DNA of 47,231 nt from Saccharothrix longispora (GCF_030852425.1 NZ_NSDM01000030.1:1-47231), one strand, 5' to 3'; positions 8,974 through 17,202 are shown, counted from the first letter of the stretch. Translations and numbers: made by a program. The notes: generated by a model not told the origin, from the letters alone.

Positions 8974-9881
8974 AGGTGGTGCTGTTCGGCGCCTCCGGAC
9001 ACCTCGGCCAGTGGGTCGACCGCGCGCTGACCGCCCGGTCGGAAGACATCGCGGTGGTGCGCGTCGGGCGCGGCGCGGCGCTCGCACCCGACCGGGTCCG
9101 GTACGACCTGGTCACCGGCGACCCCGCCGGACTCGACGGGCTACTGGAATCGGTCGCGCCGGACGTGGTGGTCAACTGCGCCGGACGGCTGGACGGCACG
9201 GCCGCGGAGCTGGTCGCGGCGAACGTGACGGCGGTGGCCCGGCTGCTCGACGCGATGCCCTCCGCGGCGCCGGGCGCCCGACTGGTCACGGTCGGTTCGG
9301 CGGCCGAGTACGGGGTCGTCCCGGAGGGCCACCCGGTCACCGAGGACGCGCCGGAGCGTCCGGTCTCCCCCTACGGGGCCACCAAGTTGGCAGGCACGGC
9401 CCTGGTGCGGGCGGCCGTCGCCGCGGGACGGCTGGAGGGGGTGGTGCTGCGGGTGTTCAACCCGATCGGCCCCGGGACGTCCACCGGGACGGTCCTGGGC
9501 CGCGCCGCGGCCGCCCTCCGCGCGGCCGCGGCCACCGGTGAGCGGGTCGTCCGGCTCGGTCCGCTGGACGCCCACCGCGACTTCGTGGACGTGCGCGACG
9601 TCGCCGATGCCGTCGCCGGCGCTGCGCTCGCGCCCGCGCCGGTCGACCCGGTGCTCAACGTCGGCCTGGGGACCGCGGTCCTGGTGCGGGAAGCGGTCGA
9701 ATTGCTGGTGGAGACGTCCGGCTTCAGCGGGCGGGTGGCGGAGTCCGGTGGGGCGTCGGCCCGGTCCGGCACGGTGGGCTGGATCGCGGCCGACCCGACC
9801 AGGACCCGACGGGTCCTGGGGTGGTCGCCGCGGCACGACCTGGCGTCGTCCGTGCGCGACGTCTGGGCGTGGTCGACGTGA
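8961..9881 (+). CDS. NAD-dependent epimerase/dehydratase (extended SDR), NDP-sugar modifying
   Basis: A 306-residue extended SDR. I chose the GTG at 8961 (AGG 7 bases upstream) because the translation then begins directly at the Rossmann strand, VRALKVVLFGASGHLGQW, with the GxxGxxG motif; this start overlaps the pyrophosphorylase gene by 13 bp. The catalytic elements are visible: VGSAAEYG supplies the Ser, SPYGATK the YxxxK pair, and RVFNPIGPG and HRDFVDVRDVADAV are typical of sugar-nucleotide members. It is the last gene of the plus-strand operon and is followed by a hairpin terminator. Likely substrates are UDP- or dTDP-linked sugars; 4-epimerisation of UDP-GlcNAc to UDP-GalNAc would fit the pathway but is not shown by any specific residue. 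Confidence 0.75.
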   Translation: MRALKVVLFGASGHLGQWVDRALTARSEDIAVVRVGRGAALAPDRVRYDLVTGDPAGLDGLLESVAPDVVVNCAGRLDGTAAELVAANVTAVARLLDAMPSAAPGARLVTVGSAAEYGVVPEGHPVTEDAPERPVSPYGATKLAGTALVRAAVAAGRLEGVVLRVFNPIGPGTSTGTVLGRAAAALRAAAATGERVVRLGPLDAHRDFVDVRDVADAVAGAALAPAPVDPVLNVGLGTAVLVREAVELLVETSGFSGRVAESGGASARSGTVGWIAADPTRTRRVLGWSPRHDLASSVRDVWAWST

Positions 9882-9895
9882 GCGGCCGGACACAC

Positions 9896-9924
9896 GGGTG
9901 GGCGCGCCGGCGGCGCGCCCACCC
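9896..9924. terminator. Hairpin terminator between convergent operons
   Basis: A perfect 13-bp inverted repeat, GGGTGGGCGCGCC, with a 3-base loop (GGC), lies 15 bases after the plus-strand epimerase stop and 11 bases before the stop of the convergent minus-strand epimerase. There is no T-run on either side, as is common in high-GC actinomycetes. Its position suggests that it acts for both strands. Confidence 0.8.
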
Positions 9925-9934
9925 GGTCCGGGCG

Positions 9935-10885
9935 TCAGGACCCGTGCTCCCGGTACCAGTCGAAGGTCCGGCGCACGCCGTCGTCCAGTGCCACCTTCGG
10001 CTCGAACCCGGTCAGCGCCCGCAGTCTGGTGAGGTCCGGACAGCGGCGCCGGACCGAACCGCGGGGCGCGGGCACCCGGTCCAGGGTCGGCGCGTGCCCG
10101 GCCACCCGCAGCACCAGCTCGGCCAGCTCGCCGATGTTCGTCTCCGCCGTGTCGTCGCCGATGTGGACGATCCGCCCCCGCGCCTCCGGCACCGCCATCA
10201 GTCGCACCACGGCGTCCACCGCGTCGTCCACGTGGCAGAACGCCCGGAACTGATCGGTCCCGTAGACCCGGAAGGGGTCCTCGCGCCGCAGCGCGCGCAG
10301 CGACAGCTCCGGGATGACGTGATCCGAGCCCATCCGCGGCCCGTAGACGTTGTGGAACCGACCGATCACCGCCGCGACGCCCTTCGCCCGACAGGTGTGC
10401 ACCACGGCGCTCTCACCCCACATCTTGCTCACCGCGTAGGCGAAGCGCGGCGCGGTGACGTCCTCCACCACCAGCGGTGTCGTCTCAGGGGTGGGGAACG
10501 GCACGACACCGGTCTCCACCCCGCCGGCGTAGGTCTCGCTGGTGGAGGCGAAGAACAGCTGCTGGTGAGGCCGCAGCCAGTCCAGGGTGTTGAGCACCGA
10601 CAGGGTGTTGACCCGTAGGACCCGGGCCGGGTCGGCCTCGACGTTGCGCACCCCGACCACCGCCGCGAGCAGGTACACCTGCTCGACGGTGGCGGGCAAC
10701 GCCGTGAACGACGCGGGGTCGGTCAGGTCGGCGGAGAGCACCCGGACGCCCAGCGCGGTCAGCTCCGGGTCGTCCCGGCCGCGGGAGAAGTCGTCCACGA
10801 CGATCACCTCGTGCCCGTCGGCCAGCAGCCGGCGCGTCAGGTGCAGACCGATGAACCCGGCGCCGCCCAGCACCGCCACCTTCAC
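9935..10885 (-). CDS. NDP-sugar epimerase/dehydratase (extended SDR)
   Basis: A 316-residue extended SDR that starts with GTG at 10885 (VKVAVLGGAGFIGLHLTRRL, NAD-binding GxxGxxG), overlapping the upstream dehydrogenase by 4 bp (GTGA). Active-site elements are FASTSETYAGG (Ser/Thr) and YAVSKMWGE (YxxxK), followed by GRFHNVYGPRM and FCHVDDAVDAVVRL, typical of UDP-sugar 4-epimerases and UDP-glucuronate decarboxylase-like enzymes. A C-terminal RRRCPDLTRLRALTGFEPK segment matches the substrate-binding tail. Being coupled to a UDP-sugar 6-dehydrogenase, it probably acts on the resulting uronic acid or on its precursor. The exact reaction is not determinable from sequence alone. Confidence 0.78.
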   Translation of the reverse strand: MKVAVLGGAGFIGLHLTRRLLADGHEVIVVDDFSRGRDDPELTALGVRVLSADLTDPASFTALPATVEQVYLLAAVVGVRNVEADPARVLRVNTLSVLNTLDWLRPHQQLFFASTSETYAGGVETGVVPFPTPETTPLVVEDVTAPRFAYAVSKMWGESAVVHTCRAKGVAAVIGRFHNVYGPRMGSDHVIPELSLRALRREDPFRVYGTDQFRAFCHVDDAVDAVVRLMAVPEARGRIVHIGDDTAETNIGELAELVLRVAGHAPTLDRVPAPRGSVRRRCPDLTRLRALTGFEPKVALDDGVRRTFDWYREHGS

Positions 10886-12192
10886 CGCGCCACCGGCTCG
10901 TAGCCCAGGCCCGCGTAGCGGACGCCGTGGCCAAGCACCCGGTTCGCGTCGAGTACCCGCCATGAGTCGTAGACCAGCCGGACCCCCGACCCGGGCAGCA
11001 GGGCGTCGACGTCCAGCCGCTGGTAGTCGGGGTGGTCGGTGGTCACAAGCACCGCGTCGGCCTCGCCGAACCCGGCGACCAGGTCCACGGGGTCGCCCCC
11101 GTGCCGCCGGATCATCTCCGCCCCCACCAGCGGGTCGTGTCCGAGCACCCGCAGACCGGCGGCGGTGAAGGCGGGCATCATGGCCGTGATGGGGGTGCCG
11201 CGCATGTCGTCGGTGGCCGGTCGGCCCTTGTACGCCCAGCCGAGCACCAGCAGCGTCCTGCCTCGCGGGCTGCCGATCATCTCCACCACGCGGTCGGCGA
11301 CGTGCACCGGCATCCCCTCGTTGACCTCTCGCGCCGCGCGGATCAGCGGCGGCGCGTACCCCGTCCGCTCGGCGGCGGCCAGCAGGAGGTACGGGTCCTT
11401 GGACAGGCAACCACCGCCGACGTACCCGGGTCGGGCGATGTCCGGCCGCGGGTAGTCGGTGTTGGTCGCGCCGATCACCTCCAGCGGGTCCAGGCCGAGC
11501 CGTTCGGTCAGCCGCGCCACCTCATTCCCGAAGGAGTAGATGACGTCGGTGTGGCAGTTGTTGACCAGCTTCACCAGCTCCGCGGTCTCCGCGCTGGACA
11601 CCGGGACCACCTTGTCCACCAGTCCGGAGAACAGCGCGACGCCCAGCCTCAGGCTTTCCTCGTCCACCCCGCCGACGACCTGCGGCAGCTCGACCAACTC
11701 ACGCAGCGCCTGGCCCTGGATCGTGCGCTCGGGCGCCACCACCAGCCGCGCCGAACCCCACGCGTCGAGCAGCCGGGGCAGGACCACGGCGCGGGTGGCG
11801 CCGACCGGGACCGTGCTGCGCACCACCACCAGCGTCTTCGGTGAGCACCGCTTGGCGACCTGCTCAGCCGCCTCCGCCAGGTTCTCCAGACGCGGCTCGT
11901 GACCGGAGGGGTCCACCGGAGTGGAGACGCAGATGATCGCCGCGTCCACCCCGCCGTCGGGTAGTTCCGGCACCGGGAAGATGCGCCTGCCGACCCACTC
12001 CTCGAACACCTCCTCGACACCGGGTTCGAAGAGGTGCGGCCGGCCGCGGGACAGCGCGCCGAGGACCGCCTCCTGGGTGTCGACACCGTGCACCTCGTAC
12101 CCGCGCCGGGCCATCGCCGCGGCGAGCGTGATGCCCACGTACCCCATCCCCACTACCCCGATCCGACGTGACCGCGGCGATGTTCCGATCAC
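10882..12192 (-). CDS. UDP-N-acetylhexosamine 6-dehydrogenase (WecC/WbpA type)
   Basis: A 436-residue NAD-dependent nucleotide-sugar dehydrogenase. The GTG start at 12192 has a GAGGAG-type ribosome binding site. IGVVGMGYVGITLA is the N-terminal NAD-binding loop, VSTPVDP and RSTVPVGATR follow, and GGGCLSKDPYLL holds the catalytic Cys, which performs the two-step oxidation of C6 to the uronic acid. The PERTIQGQALRELVELPQVV segment resembles UDP-ManNAc/UDP-GlcNAc dehydrogenases (WecC/WbpA) more than UDP-glucose dehydrogenase; this preference is from memory of the families. The C-terminal domain has GWAYKGRPATDDMRGTP. It is the middle gene of a three-gene minus-strand operon and implies that a uronic acid sugar is part of the product. 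Confidence 0.85.
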   Translation of the reverse strand: MIGTSPRSRRIGVVGMGYVGITLAAAMARRGYEVHGVDTQEAVLGALSRGRPHLFEPGVEEVFEEWVGRRIFPVPELPDGGVDAAIICVSTPVDPSGHEPRLENLAEAAEQVAKRCSPKTLVVVRSTVPVGATRAVVLPRLLDAWGSARLVVAPERTIQGQALRELVELPQVVGGVDEESLRLGVALFSGLVDKVVPVSSAETAELVKLVNNCHTDVIYSFGNEVARLTERLGLDPLEVIGATNTDYPRPDIARPGYVGGGCLSKDPYLLLAAAERTGYAPPLIRAAREVNEGMPVHVADRVVEMIGSPRGRTLLVLGWAYKGRPATDDMRGTPITAMMPAFTAAGLRVLGHDPLVGAEMIRRHGGDPVDLVAGFGEADAVLVTTDHPDYQRLDVDALLPGSGVRLVYDSWRVLDANRVLGHGVRYAGLGYEPVAR

Positions 12193-12225
12193 TACTGGCT
12201 CCTCACTCCTGACGCGCTCCGCAGT

Positions 12226-13140
12226 TCACGGGCACGGCGCACTGATCCGGTCCAGCGACCGCACGGTCGTGTACCCCTCGAACCCCTCCTCGCGGTACCT
12301 GCGGCATGCCTCGGCGAGGTTTTCGGGGATGACGGCGTAGTCCACGGCCAGAACGGTCTTCCCGGCGTCGCGGACCCTCCGGGTCGCCGCCAGATCGGTG
12401 GCGCAGAAGTCCGCGGCGCACGGCACGTCGGTGGCCCGGAAGAACAGCTCCTCCACACCGATGCCGTCGACCGCGTCCAGGTACCCCGGGTGCTCGGCCA
12501 GTTCCGGGGAGTTCTGCGGGTAGACCTGGAAGCGCGGGTCCGCGCCCTTGCCGTACTCGCTGATCCGCACGATCAGCTCGACCATGCGCTGGCCCAGTTC
12601 AGCGCGGTCGAGGTCGGGCACCGACGCCCGGTTGATCTCCTCGTACGCCAAGGGCGTGTCCAGGTAGGCGCCGTCGAAGCCGGCGCGCAGCGCGCGGTCG
12701 ATCCGGGGGCGGACCACCATCTCCCACCACTCCGGTTCCCAGTACCGCGCGAAGTGCTCGCCGGGCCAATCGGACCACTCGTGCAGCAGCAGTCCCGCGT
12801 CGCGGATCGTGGCGAAGTCGGGGCGGAAAGACTCGACCGAGCCGATCTCGAAATAGGCGAGCACCTCTGTGCCCGGCTCGCGCAACGCGGCGATCTCCGC
12901 GGCGCTGAAGTAGGACTCGCCGGCGTCCCGTGCCAAGTCGATCACCGCGTAGCGGGCGTGGACGCCGACCAACTCGTCGAGCCGGTCGTCGCGGTATCCC
13001 TGCAGCTGGTAGACGAGCCCGCTCAACAAGAAGCCCTCCGATCCACAACCAGGTACGACCAGGACGGACAGCATGACCAGGACGGAACAGATAATGGAGG
13101 AGCGACGGCACAGTCTCACCATGTCGAATGACTTTCTCAC
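12226..13140 (-). CDS. GH114-like endo-alpha-1,4-polygalactosaminidase family lipoprotein
   Basis: A 304-residue exported protein (298 residues if translation starts at the in-frame ATG at 13122). A hydrophobic segment ends in VVPGC at Cys32, a plausible though not canonical lipobox, so it is probably membrane-anchored. The mature part has the GH114 pattern: LQGY, VIDLARDAGESYFSAAEI, VLAYFEIGSVESFR (about 93-106), then a WEPEWWE segment and GFDGAYLDTPLAYEEI with Asp161, matching the family's GxYLD element. Known GH114 members, such as fungal Ega3, cut alpha-1,4-linked galactosamine polymers. As first gene of the operon with two sugar-nucleotide genes, and convergent to the deacetylase/pelF operon, it probably trims or releases the polymer. 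Substrate is inferred. Confidence 0.75.
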   Translation of the reverse strand: MRKSFDMVRLCRRSSIICSVLVMLSVLVVPGCGSEGFLLSGLVYQLQGYRDDRLDELVGVHARYAVIDLARDAGESYFSAAEIAALREPGTEVLAYFEIGSVESFRPDFATIRDAGLLLHEWSDWPGEHFARYWEPEWWEMVVRPRIDRALRAGFDGAYLDTPLAYEEINRASVPDLDRAELGQRMVELIVRISEYGKGADPRFQVYPQNSPELAEHPGYLDAVDGIGVEELFFRATDVPCAADFCATDLAATRRVRDAGKTVLAVDYAVIPENLAEACRRYREEGFEGYTTVRSLDRISAPCP

Positions 13141-13524
13141 CCGTCCGGGCTACTCGGTAAAGTTGCAGGAGGCTGGTCGCAACGTGCTGACAGGCCGGAT
13201 TTCGACCGGCGAAAGGAAGTCACATATGACGGATCCAGAGTTTCTGGGATCATACTGTCGGCCGACGGCCTGCAGCCGCCCATTCCGGTGCGTTCAGCGC
13301 TCGAAGCTCCTGTTGGCCGAAAGCCGTCAGCCTAGCAGGAGGTGATGCGCCCCTACGAGTGGTGACGGCCCTGAATCCGGACCGGTCGAGAGGTTGCCAG
13401 CGATGTGCCTGCCGACAACCTCATCCATTCAGGTGAGAGTGCGGTCGGGACAAGGGCTCGGGACGGCCCATGAGGGTGCTCGTGTTCCACTGGCTCGGCG
13501 TCTGGCACGGCACGATGACCGGCT
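13141..13524. other. Intergenic region with a possible 39-codon ORF
   Basis: It holds the promoter side of the GH114 operon and the left flank of the transposase. One short plus-strand frame at 13226-13345 begins MTDPEFLGSYCRP behind a good GGAAG ribosome binding site, but codes for only 39 residues with no recognisable feature; it may be the truncated start of a gene lost to the insertion. I saw no clear terminal inverted repeat for the neighbouring element. Confidence 0.3.
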
Positions 13525-14622
13525 GTGCTGCTTCGACTGGCCTACCTGGGCATGACCAACACGTTCGCGCTGCTGCGCCTGCTGCCCATGAGCGACCGGG
13601 ACAAAGACACGGAGATCCTGGCGCTACGCCACCAGATCACCATCCTGCAACGCCAACTCGGAGACACCCGTCCACGGTTCTCCCCCGCCGACCGGGCGTT
13701 CCTCGCGGCGCTGCTGCACCGCCTCCCGACCACCACGCTTCATCAGCTTCGACTGCTGGTCCGTCCGGAGACGGTGCTGCGATGGCACCAGGACCTCCTC
13801 GCCCGCCGCCACGCAGCCAGGTCCCACCCCAAGCAGCCCGGCCGACCACGAACCATCCGCTCGATCCGCCTCCTGGTGCTGCGCCCGGCACGCGAGAACC
13901 CCACCTGGGGCTACCGACGCATCCACGGCGAACTCCTCGTCCTCGGTATCAAGATCGCCGCGTCCACCGTCTGGCAGATCCTCAAGGACGCCGGGATCGA
14001 ACCGACACCCGAACGCACCACGACGACCTGGCCGGCCTTCCTCCGCTCACAAGCCGACGCGCTCCCGGCCTGCGACTTCTTCGAGACCACCACCCTGAAC
14101 GGCACCCGCCTCCACGTGCTCGCGGTCATCGAGCACGCCAGCCGCAGGATCCGAGTCCTCGGCGCCACCGCGCACCCCACCACATCCTGGGTCACCCAAG
14201 CCGCCAGAAACCTCGCCATGGACCTCGACGACGAGGGCCGACACACGCGGTTCCTGATCCGCGACCGCGACGGGAAGTACCCGGCACCATTCGACGCCGT
14301 CCTCGCCGACGCCGGCATCCAGGTCGTCCTCAGCGGAGTCCGGATCCCGCGCATGAACGCGATCATGGAACGCTGGATCCACAGCTGCCGCCGCGAACTC
14401 CTCGACCGAACGCTGATCTGGAACCAGCAGCACCTGCTCCACACGCTGCACGAGTACGAGCGCTTCCACAACACCCACCGACCCCACCAAGGCATCCACA
14501 ACGCACGACCACTACAACCACTGCCACAGCCAGCCCCCGATCAGGCGACCCTCACCCGCCTCGACATCCACCGACGGCAACGACTGGGCGGCATCCTCAA
14601 CGAATACCACCACGCCGCCTGA
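13525..14622 (+). CDS. Integrase-core (rve) DDE transposase
   Basis: A 365-residue, apparently intact transposase. The N-terminal part contains an EILALRHQITILQRQLG helical segment and a winged-helix region (RPETVLRWHQDLLARR). The catalytic core follows GYRRIHGELLVLG: first Asp in CDFFETTTLNG, second in IRDRDGKY, and the Glu in MERWIHSCRRELLDR, with HNTHRPHQGI after it. This is the IS3/IS481-related integrase-core type common in actinomycetes. The start is a GTG at 13525. I could not define the ends of the element, and only one reading frame is present, so it is not a classical two-frame IS3. It sits between the GH114 operon and a set of older IS debris. Confidence 0.85.
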   Translation: MLLRLAYLGMTNTFALLRLLPMSDRDKDTEILALRHQITILQRQLGDTRPRFSPADRAFLAALLHRLPTTTLHQLRLLVRPETVLRWHQDLLARRHAARSHPKQPGRPRTIRSIRLLVLRPARENPTWGYRRIHGELLVLGIKIAASTVWQILKDAGIEPTPERTTTTWPAFLRSQADALPACDFFETTTLNGTRLHVLAVIEHASRRIRVLGATAHPTTSWVTQAARNLAMDLDDEGRHTRFLIRDRDGKYPAPFDAVLADAGIQVVLSGVRIPRMNAIMERWIHSCRRELLDRTLIWNQQHLLHTLHEYERFHNTHRPHQGIHNARPLQPLPQPAPDQATLTRLDIHRRQRLGGILNEYHHAA

Positions 14623-14763
14623 CCTGCACGGACGACATTTCGGCAAGCACACCGGCGACAAATCTGCCTGATCGCCCGGACGTCCCCCGCCTCGTGGGGC
14701 ATCACGGCGTTCTCGACCTGGTCGCTGTCCAAGCTGCGCGACCATCTGCTCGCCCGCGCGGAA
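14623..14763 (+). pseudogene. IS630-family transposase fragment
   Basis: Read in the frame of the ATG at 14764, this stretch gives RQICLIARTSPASWG followed by ITAFSTWSLSKLRDHLLA, the helix-turn-helix segment of IS630-type transposases. Nothing N-terminal to it and no DDE core is present. It starts just behind the stop of the integrase-core transposase and runs without a stop into a MerR-like fragment. The identification is from motif memory. Confidence 0.5.
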
Positions 14764-15033
14764 ATGCTCGGCACCACGCCGGGATTCCTGCGCAGCCTGG
14801 ACGAGGCGAAGCTGATCGAGCCGGAGCGCTCGTCAGGCGGCCACCGCCGCTACTCCCGGCACCAACTCCGGTTGGCCGCCCGGGTCAGGGAACCGGTCGA
14901 CCAGGGCACGGGCCTCGACGCCGCGTGCCGCATCGTCACCCTGGAGGACCAGCTCCAGAAGGCCAGGGACCTCAACAAGCAGAACCAGACCCTCGAACCG
15001 GACCAGCCGTACCCGCCACTGCGCGGCGTGTGA
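14764..15033 (+). pseudogene. MerR-type regulator fragment
   Basis: The translation (89 residues from the ATG) reads MLGTTPGFLRSLDEAKLIEP, then GGHRRYSRHQLRLAARV, GLDAACRIVTLEDQLQ: the second half of a MerR winged-helix DNA-binding domain plus the beginning of the dimerisation helix. The first helix expected before MLGTTPGFLR is missing and is replaced in frame by IS630 sequence, so the gene is broken at its 5' end. Its short length resembles small MerR-like proteins of actinomycetes, so the C-terminus may be natural. Confidence 0.55.
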
Positions 15034-15313
15034 CCTGCCGGTGGTCGGGGACCTCACCCGGCGTCGGCACGACGAGCGCGCGTCACGGACTCGACCTCCG
15101 TGGCGCCCGTCACCCGCTCTGCGAGTGGCAGACGCGGACCACATCACTCCCGGTCCATTTCTTCCGGTGATCTCCCCGGTGCTCATCACTCAATTCGGTG
15201 AGATCCGACAATGCTCAATTGACAGTGCACCTGCGGTCTCGTTGTCTGATGGACGGTCGGCCTGCGATGCGGCTGACCGGTTCACCCCAGTGACTACGAG
15301 CAGGAGCACTCCC

Positions 15314-15802
15314 ATGCACTTGATCAGGAAGATCGTCATCGCGCTCGTCGCGTTCGCCCTGGTGGCAACCGGCTCGGCGGTCGCCCACGCCGACGGCTCC
15401 GACCAGGCCCGGATCATGGGCTTGGGAGGTTATGCCAGCCTCCAGAACGTGAGCGACTCCCGGGTCAAGATCCGGCTGAGCGGCGTCCACTGCATGTACA
15501 ACGGTGGAGTCGAAGGGTCGAACCTGAACGTCTTCGTGGGCGCGTACAACCCGGGCGACCGAGTTCCGCCGAATCCGAACAGGTATCAGTACATCGAGCA
15601 GAACGACGCCGGCGCCCCCTGTTACGGCGACAACTCCGACTTCACCTTCAGCGCTTACGACGAATCGAATCGCTTGATCGGCAGCGTGACGATCGAGGGC
15701 ACGAAGTGGGGTTGGTACCTCGTAGAGGCGACCAACCCCAGGTGCTTCGACGTGGTGTTCAGCGATCCGTACCAGCTCGACTTCTACGTCTACTGCACCT
15801 AG
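15314..15802 (+). CDS. Small secreted protein of unknown function, 3' end defined by an IS
   Basis: A 162-residue exported protein. The ATG at 15314 has AGGAG 7 bases upstream. MHLIRKIVIALVAFALVATG followed by SAVAHA is a clear signal peptide with an AxA cleavage site. The mature part (about 135 residues) has four Cys, suggesting two disulfides, and many Tyr/Asn residues; I recognise no family. The TAG stop (15800-15802) consists entirely of the first three bases of the IS701-type element, so the present C-terminus may not be the original one. Removing the element and one ACC copy would extend the frame by about 27 codons over the neighbouring acyltransferase 3' end. Its base composition is lower in GC than its neighbours, hinting at acquisition. 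Confidence 0.7.
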   Translation: MHLIRKIVIALVAFALVATGSAVAHADGSDQARIMGLGGYASLQNVSDSRVKIRLSGVHCMYNGGVEGSNLNVFVGAYNPGDRVPPNPNRYQYIEQNDAGAPCYGDNSDFTFSAYDESNRLIGSVTIEGTKWGWYLVEATNPRCFDVVFSDPYQLDFYVYCT

Positions 15803-15818
15803 TACTGCAACGGCACTT
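15800..15818. repeat. Left terminal inverted repeat of IS701-type element
   Basis: Nineteen bases, identical in reverse complement to 17140-17158. The first three bases (TAG) form the stop codon of the upstream secreted protein. Confidence 0.85.
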
Positions 15819-17120
15819 ATGTGAGTGGGTAGCCGCGTCGTTTGTAGTGGCTGAGGCGGGCTTGGTGTTGGCGTCGTCGGCGCCAACACGACCAGGACCA
15901 GACGTGCTCGGCGCTGGTGGTGGGTCGTAGGACCAGGTTGATCAGCAGGCGTCGGATCTCGGGTAACGTGAAGCCGATCATGCCTGCGTGGCTGGCGCCG
16001 CTTCCCCTTTTGCCACAAGGGATCGCGTGACGGCGAGCCAGGCGTGGGCGAGCATGGACAGGGTGATGTGAGCATACCAGGCCCGCCAGGAGCGGACCTG
16101 GTAGTGGTCGAGTCCGGCCTCGTTCTTGGCCTGTTGGAAGCATTCCTCGATGCGCCAGCGGGTTCCGGCGATCCAGGCCAGGTCCAGCAGGGTCGACCGA
16201 CGTGGTCCGTAGCAGACGTAGTAGGCGATGTCGGTCGGGTCGGTGATCGATCGGCGGGCGAGCAGCCAGTGTCCGCGGCCCGGTTCCCACAGGATGCGCA
16301 ACGGCACCCTGGCCCAGTCGTACTCGCGCGGGCCGTGCGCCCCGGCGCCCACCGACAACCGCCGCCAGGCCCGCGCCGGCAGCCCGGCGACGAGGTCGTC
16401 GGCGCGGACCTGGCGGAAGTCGGTGGTGACCAGCGTGTCGTTGACCCTGGTCGCCACCACGTGCGCGATGTCGTGCTGCTCCAGCCAGAACCGCGGGTAC
16501 TTGGCCTGCCCATAGGCCTCGTCCGCGGTCACCCACCCGAACGGAACCCCGGCGGCCAACGCCCGTTCGATCATCGCCATCGCCTGACGCGGCTTGGTGG
16601 CGAACCCGACCTCGTCGGGCACGTCGGCCGCCCGACACCGCTCCCGGTCCGCGGTCCAGGACTCCGGCAGATACAGCTCCCGGTCGATCAACGCGTGACC
16701 GCGGTCGGATGCGTAGGCCAAAAACACCCCGACCTGGCAGTTCTCCGTGCGTCCGGCGGTGCCCGAGTACTGCCGCTGCACCCCGGCCGAGCGGGTGCCC
16801 TTCTTCAGGAACCCGGTGTCGTCCACGATCAACACCCCGTCCTTCGCGCCGAGGTACTCAACGACGTAGCCGCGCAGGTCGTCCCGCACGCCGTCGACGT
16901 CCCAGTCCGCCCGCCGCAACAACCGCTGCATCCCGTCCGGCGACACCTCCCCGGCCCGCTCGGCCAGCGTCCAACCGTTCTTACGCTCCAACCCGGCGGT
17001 CAACCCGAGCAGATACTCCCGCGCCCGCGACCGGGACTCCGACCTGGAGAAACGACCACCGATCCGAGCGTGCACCCGATCCAATCCCGCCACAGCAACA
17101 TCGACCACCACGACCGACAT
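15817..17120 (-). pseudogene. IS701-family transposase with a frame break near its C-terminus
   Basis: The first frame (ATG at 17120, stop at 15978) codes 380 residues: GLERKNGWTLAERAGEVSPD and the first catalytic Asp in VLIVDDTGFLKKGTRSAGVQ, the second in WVTADEAYGQ, and the Glu in RWRIEECFQQAKNEAGLDHY. The expected last 50 or so residues (MIGFTLPEIRRLLINLVLRP ... LSHYKRRGYPLT) are present only in the -1 frame, ending at 15817. The switch must occur between about 16011 and 15985, near a run AAAAGGGG (minus strand). A one-base indel is the simplest explanation; programmed -1 frameshifting is possible but the run is not a canonical slippery heptamer. The whole DDE core lies in the first frame, so partial function cannot be excluded. 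Confidence 0.75.
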
Positions 17121-17139
17121 GATTCACTACCAAACAAGC

Positions 17140-17158
17140 AAGTGCCGTTGCAGTACTA
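17140..17158. repeat. Right terminal inverted repeat of IS701-type element
   Basis: Nineteen bases, reverse complement of 15800-15818, located 19 bases upstream of the transposase ATG at 17120. Confidence 0.85.
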
Positions 17159-17202
17159 ACCGCAGGTCAGACGATGTGGCCGACTGTGACACCCCACGGG
17201 CT

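Larger units (their letters stand above)
15800..17158. mobile_element. IS701-type insertion sequence, about 1.36 kb
   Basis: Bounded by a perfect 19-bp terminal inverted repeat, TAGTACTGCAACGGCACTT, at 15800-15818 and, in reverse, 17140-17158. A 3-bp ACC lies directly outside each end (15797-15799 and 17159-17161); IS701 elements usually duplicate 4 bp, so whether this is a true target duplication is open. One transposase gene on the minus strand fills the element. The insertion sits precisely at the 3' end of the small secreted protein gene. Confidence 0.85.

Noticed and set aside
13073..13345. Plus-strand frame of 90 codons upstream of the transposase
   Set aside because: Its first half is antisense to the GH114-like signal sequence; only the inner ATG at 13226 has a ribosome binding site, and that product is just 39 residues.
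16004..16011. Canonical programmed -1 slippery site in the IS701 transposase
   Set aside because: The A4G4 run does not fit the X-XXY-YYZ rule in the transposase frame, so mutation is the simpler explanation; kept only as a low-score observation.
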